A DNA stretch of 64,000 nt from an uncultured Anaerolineae bacterium (lineage in GTDB: Bacteria; Chloroflexota; Anaerolineae; Anaerolineales; Villigracilaceae). The stretch lies in assembly GCA_903875215.1 (NCBI GenBank), contig CAIQVH010000017.1, positions 123,965 through 187,964 on the forward strand, in the 5' to 3' direction. The notes under the pieces are model-generated. The model did no database searches and had not been told where the DNA came from. It saw nothing but the letters and a program-made list of their open reading frames with translations. A program made the position numbers and the translations under genes. The stretch's first letter is position 1. Every line of letters starts with the position of its first letter. Shown here one piece after another: positions 1 through 8,881 of the stretch.

Positions 1-518
1 TAAAAGCAGGAGTTCTCTTCGTAAACGGGCGGCAGATCCTGGGTTTGGAGCAGGATGGCCGGGTTGTGATTGAGGGCGCGGGTGAGCGAATCCCACAGGC
101 GGGTTTGCAGCCGGGTGACGGAAAACATCGAGTCGAAAGCCGGGTACGCGGCGAGGAATTTTTGAATCGCCCCGGAGATGGTTTCCGCTTTCAGTAGCGG
201 GTTGGTGCTGTGAGTTTGCAGGTAGAAATCGGCTTCGAGTTGGGCCATGTCGTAAGCCAGGATTTCGTTCATGGGGATTTCTGGCGCGCGGAGATGCTCG
301 GGGCGCTGGATGATCTTCACCTGCGGGAAGTTCTCCCGCAGCCCGGCCATGACCGGTTCTGAATCAGTATCCACCATGATGCTGGTCACTTCCGGGACGG
401 CGCTCAGCGTCTCGAGGATGTGCTGGTAGAGTGGTTTCCCGGCCAGCGGACGATAGTTTTTTCCCGGCACACGCTGGGAATGGTGACGCATGGGAACAAG
501 GGCGGCGATTGTAGGCAT
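1..518 (-). CDS. Acylneuraminate cytidylyltransferase family protein (partial, C-terminus off window)
   Basis: The first 172 residues of a CMP-sugar synthetase-like enzyme; the gene runs off the left edge. The N-terminus reads LVPMRHHSQRVPGKN, the CTP-binding signature of the NeuA/KdsB family, followed by LAGKPLYQHIL and a VDTDSE segment typical of these nucleotidyltransferases. Such enzymes activate a nonulosonic acid or Kdo-like sugar with CTP. The start is taken at the ATG one base after the stop of the upstream GT2 gene; an in-frame ATG at 527 would overlap that stop. It is one of three cytidylyltransferases in the window. The substrate cannot be read from sequence. Confidence 0.85.
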   Translation of the reverse strand, partial: MPTIAALVPMRHHSQRVPGKNYRPLAGKPLYQHILETLSAVPEVTSIMVDTDSEPVMAGLRENFPQVKIIQRPEHLRAPEIPMNEILAYDMAQLEADFYLQTHSTNPLLKAETISGAIQKFLAAYPAFDSMFSVTRLQTRLWDSLTRALNHNPAILLQTQDLPPVYEENSCF

Positions 519-519
519 A

Positions 520-1455
520 TTACCCATTATTATACCGAATCGGCTCGATCTGGCGCCTGGGGGTCTCAACGATCTCCATCCCGCGCGGATAGTAGAAAGT
601 CTGGCGCAGTTGCCAGTTCCATTCGAGCGACTGGCGGTAGCCCTGGTAGGTGCCCCAGAACTGGTTGAAGCGGAACCAGAAAATGCTGGCAAAATTTTTG
701 AACAGCACTTTTTGCTGCGCGGCGTGCCACAAGTCATTGAAAATATTGCCGCTTGTCATGCGGATGAAATCGTAGGCGTTAAAATGCGCCTCAGGGTAAA
801 TCCGTTTAAAGGCCATCGCCTCGCGCCGGTAGCGGTTGCGCACCCCTTGGGGTGTTTCGTTATGGAGATGGATAATCTCCGCTTCGGCGACATAGGCGAG
901 ACCATGCCCGTTTGACTGCATCCACCTGGCCCAGGCCAGGTCTTCCAGGCCGGTCAATGTTTCATCATAGGGATGGATTTCCCACAACGAGCGGCGGATG
1001 GCGGCGTTGGCATTATTGCAGAACGGGTGGGATTGGCGTAAATCAGAGACATCTGGGAACCAGCGGGCGAAAATCTCGTGTTCAGAGAATTTGCTGATCT
1101 CCGTGCCACGCTGCTTGCCGTAGGTCAGCCCGATGGAGGCATCTGCAAAGGGTTCGAGTAAACCCTCCAGCCAGTCGGGATAGACTGGGTAGACATGCGC
1201 CGAGGCGATGATAACCAACTCGCGGGTGGCGGCTTCGATCCCGTGGTTGAGCGAATGGCCAAAAGTGAATTCCTGTGGGGCAATGTGGACAATTTTCGCG
1301 CCGAAAGATTCTGCAATCATCACCGTTTCATCCGTCGAGCCGGAGTCAACCAGGATGATTTCCACATCCTCGAGCGTTTGCTGCTTGATCCCTTCCAGCA
1401 GGCGCGGCAGGTGGCGGGCTTCGTTATAGGCGCGGATGACAATGGAACAGTTCAT
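520..1455 (-). CDS. Glycosyltransferase family 2
   Basis: A 311-aa GT-A fold protein. It starts MNCSIVIRAYNEARHL and has the nucleotide-sugar site LVDSGSTDET near residue 35. The position of the usual DxD motif reads SAHVYP, as seen in some rhamnosyltransferase-like GT2 proteins, so metal use is uncertain. No membrane segments are obvious, so it probably acts at the cytoplasmic face on a lipid-linked glycan. The ATG at 1455 overlaps the stop of the upstream membrane protein as ATGA; a longer reading frame upstream lies inside that gene and is rejected. Donor and acceptor are unknown. Confidence 0.88.
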   Translation of the reverse strand: MNCSIVIRAYNEARHLPRLLEGIKQQTLEDVEIILVDSGSTDETVMIAESFGAKIVHIAPQEFTFGHSLNHGIEAATRELVIIASAHVYPVYPDWLEGLLEPFADASIGLTYGKQRGTEISKFSEHEIFARWFPDVSDLRQSHPFCNNANAAIRRSLWEIHPYDETLTGLEDLAWARWMQSNGHGLAYVAEAEIIHLHNETPQGVRNRYRREAMAFKRIYPEAHFNAYDFIRMTSGNIFNDLWHAAQQKVLFKNFASIFWFRFNQFWGTYQGYRQSLEWNWQLRQTFYYPRGMEIVETPRRQIEPIRYNNG

Positions 1456-3182
1456 GGATTGCGTTTGTAGACGCGGCCTTCCGCATCCTCGTAAACCAGC
1501 GTCCAGGTTTGCTCCCAATCTGGCGCCGAGAGCATCTCAGTGAAACCTTCCTTCCGCCCTTTGGTCCAGGCGGTTTTGAAGGCCACAAAATAATCGGCGT
1601 CGTGTGAACGCGTGACCGTGTTGGTAAATTGCGCATCATAAAGATAGTAGGGCAGGCCATTTTCAACGATCACCGTTGAATGATGCACATTTTCCTGGAT
1701 GTAAGCATAGGCACTGAAATAACCATCTACGCCAACTGACTCTTCAAACTGGTCACAGAGCACCGCATCCCCATTGGGCACATACTCCAGCAGGCCACGA
1801 TTGCGTCGCAGACCCACGGCTCCAACGCCCAGAACCAAAAGGGCGATCAGCGCCGAAAAAACCAGGCGGGGCGCGATCCAGTTGTAAAGCCGGTTGATAA
1901 TGGGTTCCAACAAGACCAACAGCAAAACAGCTTCATAAGCGAGGAATCCAACTGCAAAACGCCAGGCGATCTGGGTCGGTTGCTGGTTATTGCCCAGGAA
2001 AGCCGAAGCAGGCGTCAGTACGAAAGTCAAAAAGAGAACCAGGCCAACCAGGGCTGGCAGCCTGATCCGTCGCCAGAAAAGCGCGGCCATAAGCGCCAGG
2101 AGGCTGATTCCAGCCACAAGATAAAATTGGGTTGGGATATGTTGATAGAAATAAGGATTGGTCAGGTTAGTGGCAATACTCAAACCGCTGAGTTTGATAG
2201 CATTACTCTTGAACAGGCTGTGCATGGTGATTAAGTTACGTGGAACCCAAAGTACACCCGGCAAGATCAGCAAAGCCCCGCCGGCCATTCCTTTGAACGC
2301 TGTTTTCAGCGTCCCAGAACGAACAAGATCGAACAAAACCAGACCCCAAGCAAACAAAACCAATAAAGCCGCGTTGGGTTTGATACTCAACGCCAGCATG
2401 CTCGAAACCGCCAGACCGGGAAGATAGGCCCGTCCTTTTTCACCAACGGGCGGCAGAAACAAAACAATGGAAAGTAGCGTGGCACCCAACAACAAATCGT
2501 TCTTGCCGATCAAAATCACCTGCGTCCAGATAATCCACCAGATGTTGTTGTCGTTTTTAGGCAGATAAAGACGGCTAACGATAATCAGGGCAACGAGCAA
2601 GGTGATCAATCCATGCGGAAGGCGGGTGGAACGCGCAATCAGCAGCCACAACGCCAGGAAAAAATAAGCCGCGATCAGTGCATGGGTCAGACCGAGCAAA
2701 TATCCGCCATTGTTCAGCCCAAAGGCCAACGCCAGGAGCGACTCATATCCAAACGGATATTCCCCGTAATCGATGGTCATGTCCCAAGCAGAACCGGTGG
2801 AAAGCATCTCGATCGCTTTGGGGAAGTGGTACAGCCCGGCATCCCAGTTCAATTTCGTGGAAATCGGGGAAAAGGGCCAGCGCGCGAGCGGATAGAGCGC
2901 CAACACGGCGAATAATGCAAATCCGACAGCAATGAGCGTGAACACCAACAACTTTTGCGATAAATTCCCGGCCTTTTGACCATCATCCAGAAAATCGTCA
3001 AACCACTGACGATTGAGCGCCAAGATGTAAAAGACAAAACCGCCGCTGACGAGACTCAGCACAACCGCCAGGGCGATATTGTAGAGCTTCAACAGCCCCA
3101 AAACCTGGCCGGAGAAAATAGCGCCATAGAATAGAGACGTAATAAAAATAAAAACCAAGAACAGGATGCGTGCGAATTTCAT
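1452..3182 (-). CDS. Polytopic membrane protein, GT-C glycosyltransferase-like
   Basis: About 576 residues with roughly ten to twelve hydrophobic helices and a soluble C-terminal tail of about 120 residues. An early extracytoplasmic loop carries NWDAGLYHFP, an acidic position like the catalytic Asp of GT39/PMT-type enzymes. This architecture suits transfer of a sugar from a polyprenyl-phosphate donor outside the membrane, but no family can be named with certainty. The ATG at 3182 (MKFARILF) is preferred; an in-frame TTG at 3206 lies directly after the upstream stop. The 3' end is coupled to the GT2 gene by ATGA. Confidence 0.75.
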   Translation of the reverse strand: MKFARILFLVFIFITSLFYGAIFSGQVLGLLKLYNIALAVVLSLVSGGFVFYILALNRQWFDDFLDDGQKAGNLSQKLLVFTLIAVGFALFAVLALYPLARWPFSPISTKLNWDAGLYHFPKAIEMLSTGSAWDMTIDYGEYPFGYESLLALAFGLNNGGYLLGLTHALIAAYFFLALWLLIARSTRLPHGLITLLVALIIVSRLYLPKNDNNIWWIIWTQVILIGKNDLLLGATLLSIVLFLPPVGEKGRAYLPGLAVSSMLALSIKPNAALLVLFAWGLVLFDLVRSGTLKTAFKGMAGGALLILPGVLWVPRNLITMHSLFKSNAIKLSGLSIATNLTNPYFYQHIPTQFYLVAGISLLALMAALFWRRIRLPALVGLVLFLTFVLTPASAFLGNNQQPTQIAWRFAVGFLAYEAVLLLVLLEPIINRLYNWIAPRLVFSALIALLVLGVGAVGLRRNRGLLEYVPNGDAVLCDQFEESVGVDGYFSAYAYIQENVHHSTVIVENGLPYYLYDAQFTNTVTRSHDADYFVAFKTAWTKGRKEGFTEMLSAPDWEQTWTLVYEDAEGRVYKRNP

Positions 3183-3206
3183 AGGCAATCCATTTCCAGC
3201 AAACAA

Positions 3207-4808
3207 CTATTCATCTAGCAAGAAATCCCCGCCCTGGAACAGGCCCTTGGTCACCGTTTTCAGTGCCGGGGAATTTTCGGGGAGCAACTGGATCGGGTCG
3301 AACCATTTCAGGCGGGCGTTGACTGGCAGGAGGCCGCGCTCGAGATAATCGCCGAAGGGCAGGGATGTGCGGAAAAGCTGGTAGTACAGGAAGCGGCGCG
3401 CATTGCGGCGAAAATCGGCGGGGATGTCGATTTTTTCGGCGGCCAGGAAGTTTTCCAGCGTGGCGCAATACTCATCCACCGATGGCGGGAAAAAGACGCT
3501 CGGATACTGCGTAAACCGCGCCTTGCCGGCGCTCAAGACCGCCGCGCCCATGATCGAAGCCTCCAGGCCAATAGTCGAGTTGTAGATCATGACAAACTTG
3601 GCGCGCGCGATCAGCTCATACGAACTCAAATACTCGTGCGGCGGCACAAAAACGATATTCGGCACCTCCGTCGCGCAGCGTTTCTCAACCCACTCGGCCA
3701 CACTTTCCTGGCTTTCCTTGCCGGGGCGAGTCTCATCGGGGTGAGCGCGGATCACAAAAAGCGTCTCGGGGTGCACCCTGGCCGTCTCCAGCACCAGGTC
3801 GAGCCAGACGAACATATCGGTAAAGACCGTGTTGGCATGCGGCTGGCTGGTGTCAAAAATCACGTTGGTGAAAACCGGGATGATTTGCTTGAAAGCGGCT
3901 GCTTTTTCCAAAAATGCGGCGTCGAGGCCTTTCATATCCGGCCAGAACTTGATTCCGGCCATGCTGAAATTGCCCTGGAAGCGCTTTTGCAGGTAATCCT
4001 CCAGCCGGGCATTCTGCGCCTCGTTCAAATCAAAGGATTCGGGGATGGAAATCGGATAAGCGGTGGACTCGCCCTCGGTAAAGAATCCCGTCACCGGCTG
4101 GAGTCCCACCTCGTGAGAGATCACCCGCACGCCTCGCTGTTTAGCCACCCATTTGGCGGTCGCTTCGGGATAGAACTGCCCGTTAAAAACCACCACCACC
4201 TGCGGGTTGACAGCATCGAGAAAACGCTCGAAGCGTTGGGCAATGTTGAACGCGGAGAGCATGTACGCGCGGAAGAAAAACCTCGTCGCGTCATCATCAA
4301 TGAGATTGTGACGGCGCAAAATCCAGCGCAGGCCGGGAAGACACAGCGCGCCGAGCGGGATATTTTGAAAGTGGAAAGTGGAAAGCTCAGCCAGCGGCAG
4401 GTTGTTGAGCGCGTTTTCGAGTTCGGCATTGCGCTCAAACGTGAACCAATTTACCGCGCTACCAGTATACAAAGTCCTGGCCTGGAAAACGCACGAGCGG
4501 CAGGGCGGCAGATGGTCCGGATCGTTGCGGTTGGTGCCGAGCACGCAGCGGCTCATGCCGTGGTCGCAGGCGAAATAGGCGATCGGAATGCCCTGCAGGC
4601 GTAATCCCCACGAGGTCAGCAGATGAAAGGCGCTGTTCCAGGAAAGGTCATCCAGTCCGCTGGAGGCTTTGAAGAAAGCCACCGGGCGCACATCGCGTTG
4701 GGCAGGCGCGGCGTTGGCAACGCGCCAGGCCATGCGAAAGATGCGCCAATTGTTTAACAGGCGCATGACACGACGATTCAGGTTTTGGGGGAGGATTTTT
4801 TCTAGCAA
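3207..4808 (-). CDS. Capsule-polysaccharide-type glycosyltransferase (GT-B-like)
   Basis: A 533-aa soluble protein. The C-terminal half resembles capsule synthesis (KpsS/KpsC or CDP-glycerol transferase-like) proteins: VIRAHPDE near residue 360, then YNSTIGLEASIMG, the loop that binds the nucleotide-sugar donor in these GT-B folds. The N-terminal half has a Cys-containing segment (CDHGMSRCVLG, PPCRSC) that may bind metal; this is only a guess. The likely start is TTG at 4808 with an AGGGA about nine bases upstream; an ATG 14 codons further in (4766) is the alternative. Two more proteins of this general type occur in the window (22408-23850 and 35326-36972). Confidence 0.72.
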   Translation of the reverse strand: MLEKILPQNLNRRVMRLLNNWRIFRMAWRVANAAPAQRDVRPVAFFKASSGLDDLSWNSAFHLLTSWGLRLQGIPIAYFACDHGMSRCVLGTNRNDPDHLPPCRSCVFQARTLYTGSAVNWFTFERNAELENALNNLPLAELSTFHFQNIPLGALCLPGLRWILRRHNLIDDDATRFFFRAYMLSAFNIAQRFERFLDAVNPQVVVVFNGQFYPEATAKWVAKQRGVRVISHEVGLQPVTGFFTEGESTAYPISIPESFDLNEAQNARLEDYLQKRFQGNFSMAGIKFWPDMKGLDAAFLEKAAAFKQIIPVFTNVIFDTSQPHANTVFTDMFVWLDLVLETARVHPETLFVIRAHPDETRPGKESQESVAEWVEKRCATEVPNIVFVPPHEYLSSYELIARAKFVMIYNSTIGLEASIMGAAVLSAGKARFTQYPSVFFPPSVDEYCATLENFLAAEKIDIPADFRRNARRFLYYQLFRTSLPFGDYLERGLLPVNARLKWFDPIQLLPENSPALKTVTKGLFQGGDFLLDE

Positions 4809-4870
4809 GGGAGTTTCCCTAAAAATAAAACGTGAAACGTAGAGCCTTTGTCACATTTCGCATTTCATAC

Positions 4871-5725
4871 TCACCAGTCATTATTGCTTTCATACCCCAA
4901 CTTCACCAGCAAATCTCCGGCCACATCCTTGAACAGGGCTTTGTGCTCGTCTTTGAAGTATTTTTTCCATTCGCCGGTTTTTCCAGAGCGGAAAGTTTTT
5001 GACTTTTTGGGCTGGATCGTTTCGAGCAGGGTTTCGAGCGCTTGCTCGCGCGGGGTGGGGATTTTATAGCCGGTCTTTTCAACCTGGTCGAGCATCTGGT
5101 TGAGGATCCGTTCGCGGTCGTTGATCAGCTCCTCGAAACGGATGCACAGCACGGTGGGCTGTTCCAGCCACTGGAAAACGCCCTCGTAGCGCTGTTTGAC
5201 GCTGACCATGTAGAGGCCGTCCTGGTCAATGCCGGTGATGGCAACTTTCAGGCGCTCGTCGAAATCGGAAAGATTCTGGTAATACTCGTGCATTCCGTGG
5301 CCGGTGTGCATATCGGTGGCGAAGAAGATGTGCGAGACGAGCATGTCGCGCGGGTCGCGGTAGATGAAGTAGTTGACGCGCTCTGGCTGGCAGAGAAAGG
5401 CGAGGTTTTCAGCGGTGGCATCGACATAGCCCCAACCGATGACGCCGCGCGGAATCCGCGTGAGGTGAGAGAGGGTTTCTGCGGCGCTGTAACGTCCTCC
5501 GGTGGCCTTGACGGTGCGTACCGGGTCGGTATCCACGTAGGTATACGGGGCAATCTGGCAGAATCCGCCCAAGATCTGAGTCAGCAGGTGTGAGCCGCTC
5601 TTGGGTTTGGCGTTGCCAAAGATGGGAGGAGCTGAGGTAAAGGTCAGCTGTTTCCAGTGCAGGGCGGCCTGGGCGTATTTAACGCCCGGGCGGGCGAGGC
5701 GGTAGAGAGTGTCAGAGAGTCCCAT
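4871..5725 (-). CDS. PAPS-dependent sulfotransferase
   Basis: A 284-aa sulfotransferase-fold protein. The 5'-phosphosulfate-binding loop is PKSGSHL (41-47), the 3'-phosphate-binding segment is YRDPRDMLVS (122-131), and the conserved C-terminal block RSGKTGEWKKYF (246-257) matches the RxGxxGxWK signature of the cytosolic sulfotransferase family. It would move sulfate from PAPS to a glycan hydroxyl. PAPS would come from the fused sulfurylase/kinase at 10500-12224 in the same gene run. No signal peptide is seen. The acceptor is unknown; the neighbouring glycosyltransferases suggest a surface polysaccharide precursor. Confidence 0.9.
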   Translation of the reverse strand: MGLSDTLYRLARPGVKYAQAALHWKQLTFTSAPPIFGNAKPKSGSHLLTQILGGFCQIAPYTYVDTDPVRTVKATGGRYSAAETLSHLTRIPRGVIGWGYVDATAENLAFLCQPERVNYFIYRDPRDMLVSHIFFATDMHTGHGMHEYYQNLSDFDERLKVAITGIDQDGLYMVSVKQRYEGVFQWLEQPTVLCIRFEELINDRERILNQMLDQVEKTGYKIPTPREQALETLLETIQPKKSKTFRSGKTGEWKKYFKDEHKALFKDVAGDLLVKLGYESNNDW

Positions 5726-5802
5726 GGGTTAGTTACCAAAAAACAGAGAATAGAGATTGGTGAATATAACACACCTGCTCACCGTTCTCTATTCTCTAAT
5801 CA

Positions 5803-6687
5803 CTATTCTTCGTCTTTCACGCGGCGCAATTTTTTGAGCGGGGCGAGTTCGCTTTGATAGACTTTTTTGACGCCATCCCCAAGCGCCTGCTCGGTGACGC
5901 GGATGTATTTGACGAGTTTTTCAAACCCGCCGGGTTCGACGGAGGCGGCCTGGTCGCCGCCCCACATGGCACGGTCGAGGGTGAAGTGCCGCTCGACAGA
6001 GCAGGCGCCCAGGGCTACAGCCACCGCCGAGGGAACGAGCCCGACTTCGTGGCCGGAATAGCCGATGGGGGTTGCAGGGAATTCGCGCCGCAGGGTTTCG
6101 ATCATTTTCAGGTTGAGTTCATCCGGGTCGCAGGGGTAGGCGCTGGTGGTGTGCATGATGATCAGGTTTTCGAGGCCGACGGCTTCCATGCCGCGCCGGA
6201 TCTGGTTCATGGTGGACATGCCAGTAGAGACGATCAGCGGGCGGCCGGTTTTGCGGACGTGGCGCAGCAGGTTGTGATCTGTCAGCGAGGCGGAGGGGAT
6301 TTTGTAGGCGGGGGTGTCGAACTGCTCCATAAAATCTACCGATTGCTCATCCCAGACGGAGACGAACCAGTCCAGGCCGAGCGTCTGGCAATGGCGGTCA
6401 ATTTCGCGGTATTCTTCCAGCCCGAATTCCACTTTGTAGCGATAATCGAGGTAGGTGATATAGCCCCAGGGCGTTTCACGCATCTGCACTTGCTGTTCGG
6501 GCGGGGTGCAGACTTCGGGAGTGCGCTTCTGGAACTTGACAGCGTCAGCCCCGGCATGCGCCGCCGCGCTGATCATTTTCTTGGCTGTGGCCAGGTCGCC
6601 ATTGTGGTTGATGCCAATTTCGGCGATGATATACGCTGGCTGGCCATCACCGACTGTTCTGTTACCGAGTTTGATTTCTCGAGTCAT
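5803..6687 (-). CDS. neuB: N-acetylneuraminate/legionaminate synthase family protein, catalytic domain only
   Basis: A 294-aa TIM-barrel NeuB domain that condenses PEP with an N-acyl hexosamine to form a nonulosonic acid. IAEIGINHNGD (21-31) carries the conserved Glu. His213 (GYSGHEVG) and His234 (ERHFTLD) correspond to the metal-binding histidines of Neisseria NeuB. The protein ends at residue 294, just where the C-terminal SAF/antifreeze-like domain normally begins (family length about 345-350), so that domain is missing. A good AGGAG sits before the ATG. The next gene upstream encodes the matching CMP-synthetase/phosphatase fusion. Sialic versus legionaminic specificity cannot be told from sequence alone. 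Confidence 0.9.
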   Translation of the reverse strand: MTREIKLGNRTVGDGQPAYIIAEIGINHNGDLATAKKMISAAAHAGADAVKFQKRTPEVCTPPEQQVQMRETPWGYITYLDYRYKVEFGLEEYREIDRHCQTLGLDWFVSVWDEQSVDFMEQFDTPAYKIPSASLTDHNLLRHVRKTGRPLIVSTGMSTMNQIRRGMEAVGLENLIIMHTTSAYPCDPDELNLKMIETLRREFPATPIGYSGHEVGLVPSAVAVALGACSVERHFTLDRAMWGGDQAASVEPGGFEKLVKYIRVTEQALGDGVKKVYQSELAPLKKLRRVKDEE

Positions 6688-6712
6688 TTTTACTCCTGTT
6701 TTTGGTAAGCTG

Positions 6713-6748
6713 GCAGATTGGGTAAAGGGGAGATTGGGAGGTTGGTTG
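6713..6748. repeat. Degenerate GGTAAATTGG-type repeat, copy 1
   Basis: GT-rich words (GGTAAGCTGG, GATTGGGTAAAG, GATTGGGAGGTTGG) occupy the gap between the NeuA-HAD and neuB genes. The same word family recurs at 20273, 20779, 27674, 37033 and 39160. Confidence 0.5.
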
Positions 6749-6791
6749 CAGAAAGCAATTCCCGATGAACCGGGTTCCCAAGGTACCGTAT

Positions 6792-8015
6792 TTACCGTTT
6801 TACCGACAATATCAAATCACAAATTTCGCGCACAGCGCCATGACCGCCCGCTTTGGTGGTGACAAAATCAGCGGCGCGCAGCACCTCGGGTTGGGCATTG
6901 GCCACCGCCACCGCCCAACCGACCAGCGCAAAACTGGTCAGGTCGTTCAGGTCATTGCCCATATAAACGACTTTTGCCGGGTCAATTTTACGCGTTTCCA
7001 GAAAATTTTTCAGCACCACCGATTTATCATCCTGATCCACTCCGTGGATCGCCTCGACCTTCATCTTGCGCGCCCGCGCTGCCACCACCGGGTTGACCTC
7101 GGAGGAAAGAATCATGACATCCGTCCCAGCCTGCTTCAGCCGGCGCATGATCAGGCTGTCACTGCGATAAGCCGCCACCATCTCATGACCGTTTTCATCC
7201 ACCCAAACGCGGTTATCGGTCACCACGCCGTCAAAATCCAGCACCAGCAGGTCAACATGATCCGGCATCGGGCGTTTCGCACGCCCCGGCCAGACCATTT
7301 CCAGGCCGCCAAAAGTGGCCAGCCACTCGGCGCGCACCCAGTCGCGTAGGTTATCCAGGTCAACGGTAAAGTTCGGGTCCACCAACAGCGGGAAAACAGT
7401 CTTCCCGCTCATGGAACCATTCAAAATCACAGCCGGGCGGATGGCATCAATATGCCCGGTCTGCCAGAAAACATCGGGGAGGATTTGACGAGGAGCATTA
7501 TACGGCTCCGCAATCCCCTCCACCGCCAGCAGATTCTGCATTGGGCCATTTTCACCCGCCGGCAGCCGCCACATTTTATGCGGATTTTGCCCGGCCGGAA
7601 CAATCCCCCGCACCGAATCAGCCCCGGCATTTTCAAGCAGGATCCGCACCGCGGCATCCACCATCGTCTTCGGGCGGATGGGTGAGGTGGGCCGCAACTG
7701 CACGACAACCTCCGGCTGATAATTCTCATTATCAGCCAGCCACTTCAACGCATGTTCAAAGACCGGCAGATCGGTGGTTTTATCCTGGGCAAACTCTGCC
7801 GGGCGCAAAAAAGGCGTCTCGGCCCCCCATTCGCGGGCAACTGCGGCAATTTCTGCATCATCCGTGCTGACGATGACACGCGTCACAGTTTCGGCCTGCA
7901 AAGCCGCCGCGATCGAATACGAAATCAGCGGGTAACCGCAAAACTCGCGGATATTCTTGCGCGGAATGCCTTTCGACCCACCGCGCGCGGGGATAATGGC
8001 GAGGACTTCAGTCAT
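6792..8015 (-). CDS. neuA: CMP-nonulosonate synthetase fused to a KdsC-like HAD phosphatase
   Basis: A 407-aa two-domain enzyme. The N-terminal part (1 to about 225) is an acylneuraminate cytidylyltransferase with IIPARGGSKGIPRKN at the start and QLRPTSP near residue 110. The C-terminal part (about 250-407) is a HAD phosphatase of the KdsC/NulO-9-phosphatase type: LDFDGVVTDN holds the nucleophile Asp, and GNDLNDL the acidic motif. The fusion would remove the 9-phosphate and activate the nonulosonic acid with CTP. The ATG at 8015 overlaps the stop of the upstream SDR as TAATG; a GTG two codons earlier is possible. Confidence 0.92.
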   Translation of the reverse strand: MTEVLAIIPARGGSKGIPRKNIREFCGYPLISYSIAAALQAETVTRVIVSTDDAEIAAVAREWGAETPFLRPAEFAQDKTTDLPVFEHALKWLADNENYQPEVVVQLRPTSPIRPKTMVDAAVRILLENAGADSVRGIVPAGQNPHKMWRLPAGENGPMQNLLAVEGIAEPYNAPRQILPDVFWQTGHIDAIRPAVILNGSMSGKTVFPLLVDPNFTVDLDNLRDWVRAEWLATFGGLEMVWPGRAKRPMPDHVDLLVLDFDGVVTDNRVWVDENGHEMVAAYRSDSLIMRRLKQAGTDVMILSSEVNPVVAARARKMKVEAIHGVDQDDKSVVLKNFLETRKIDPAKVVYMGNDLNDLTSFALVGWAVAVANAQPEVLRAADFVTTKAGGHGAVREICDLILSVKR

Positions 8016-8845
8016 TACCACGCCGTCCAGCCGCCATCCACAACCAGGTTGCCGCCGGTCATGTAGGAAGACGCTTCGGAAGCCAGGAAGAGCAGCGCAC
8101 CGTTCATCTCGTCCTTGTGTGCCATGCGCCCCAGAATGGTCTTGGCAGAATAATTTTGGACAAAATAGTCTTCGTGATTGTTGAAAACACCGCCGGGCGT
8201 GAGCGCATTGACGCGAATTTCTGTCCCGGCATAATACGCCGCAAGGTACTTGGTGAAGCCCAGCACGCCCGCCTTGGTGGTGGTGTAATAAACCGGCTTG
8301 AAAGCCACACGCTTACCGTTTTTGATATAAATGCGCTGATCGGGGCCGTTCAACCCGTAGGTGGAGCAGATATTGATGACGCTGCCCTTCTTACCCTGCG
8401 CCACCATCTGCCGGACACAAGCCTGGGTGACGATGAAGGTGCCGGTCAGGTTGACATTCAGCGCATCCTGCCACATCTCAAGCGGATAATCTTCGAAAGC
8501 CCCCGGAGCAATGCCCCTGGCAGCCGCATCAGGATCAAATTTAGGGTCAAGCGCGGCGCTGTTGACGAGGATATCAATGCGCCCGAAGCGGGTCAACGTC
8601 TCGGCGATCATGGCCTGCACCGAGGCAACGCTGGTGATATCCAACTGGAAGGGGAAAGTCGGGTAACCAGCTTCGATCAAACGGTTGGCGGCGCGGACAG
8701 CGTGATCCATGTTCAAATCAGCGGTCACAACCGAAGCGCCAGCTTCCACCAGGGTTTTGCAGAATTCAAACCCGAGCTGTCCACCGCCACCGGTCACAAT
8801 TGCCACCTGGCCGGTTAAATCAAATTTTTCTTGAATCTTGGGCAT
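8015..8845 (-). CDS. Short-chain dehydrogenase/reductase, flagellin-modification PtmA-like
   Basis: A 276-aa classical SDR. The NAD(P)-binding loop TGGGGQLG is near residue 20, NSAA follows near 95, the catalytic Ser lies in ICSTYG, and the Tyr-Lys pair in YYTTTKAG. The N-terminus and the YxTTK context resemble PtmA-type oxidoreductases found in legionaminic-acid and related clusters. The ATG at 8845 has GGGAGAG at good spacing, so the longer frame starting at 8881 is rejected. It is coupled by TAATG to neuA. The exact reaction is not known; oxidation or reduction of a nonulosonate precursor is an inference from context. Confidence 0.87.
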   Translation of the reverse strand: MPKIQEKFDLTGQVAIVTGGGGQLGFEFCKTLVEAGASVVTADLNMDHAVRAANRLIEAGYPTFPFQLDITSVASVQAMIAETLTRFGRIDILVNSAALDPKFDPDAAARGIAPGAFEDYPLEMWQDALNVNLTGTFIVTQACVRQMVAQGKKGSVINICSTYGLNGPDQRIYIKNGKRVAFKPVYYTTTKAGVLGFTKYLAAYYAGTEIRVNALTPGGVFNNHEDYFVQNYSAKTILGRMAHKDEMNGALLFLASEASSYMTGGNLVVDGGWTAW

Positions 8846-8881
8846 TTTTCTCTCCCGTGAAGCGCAGCCGCGCCTCATCAA

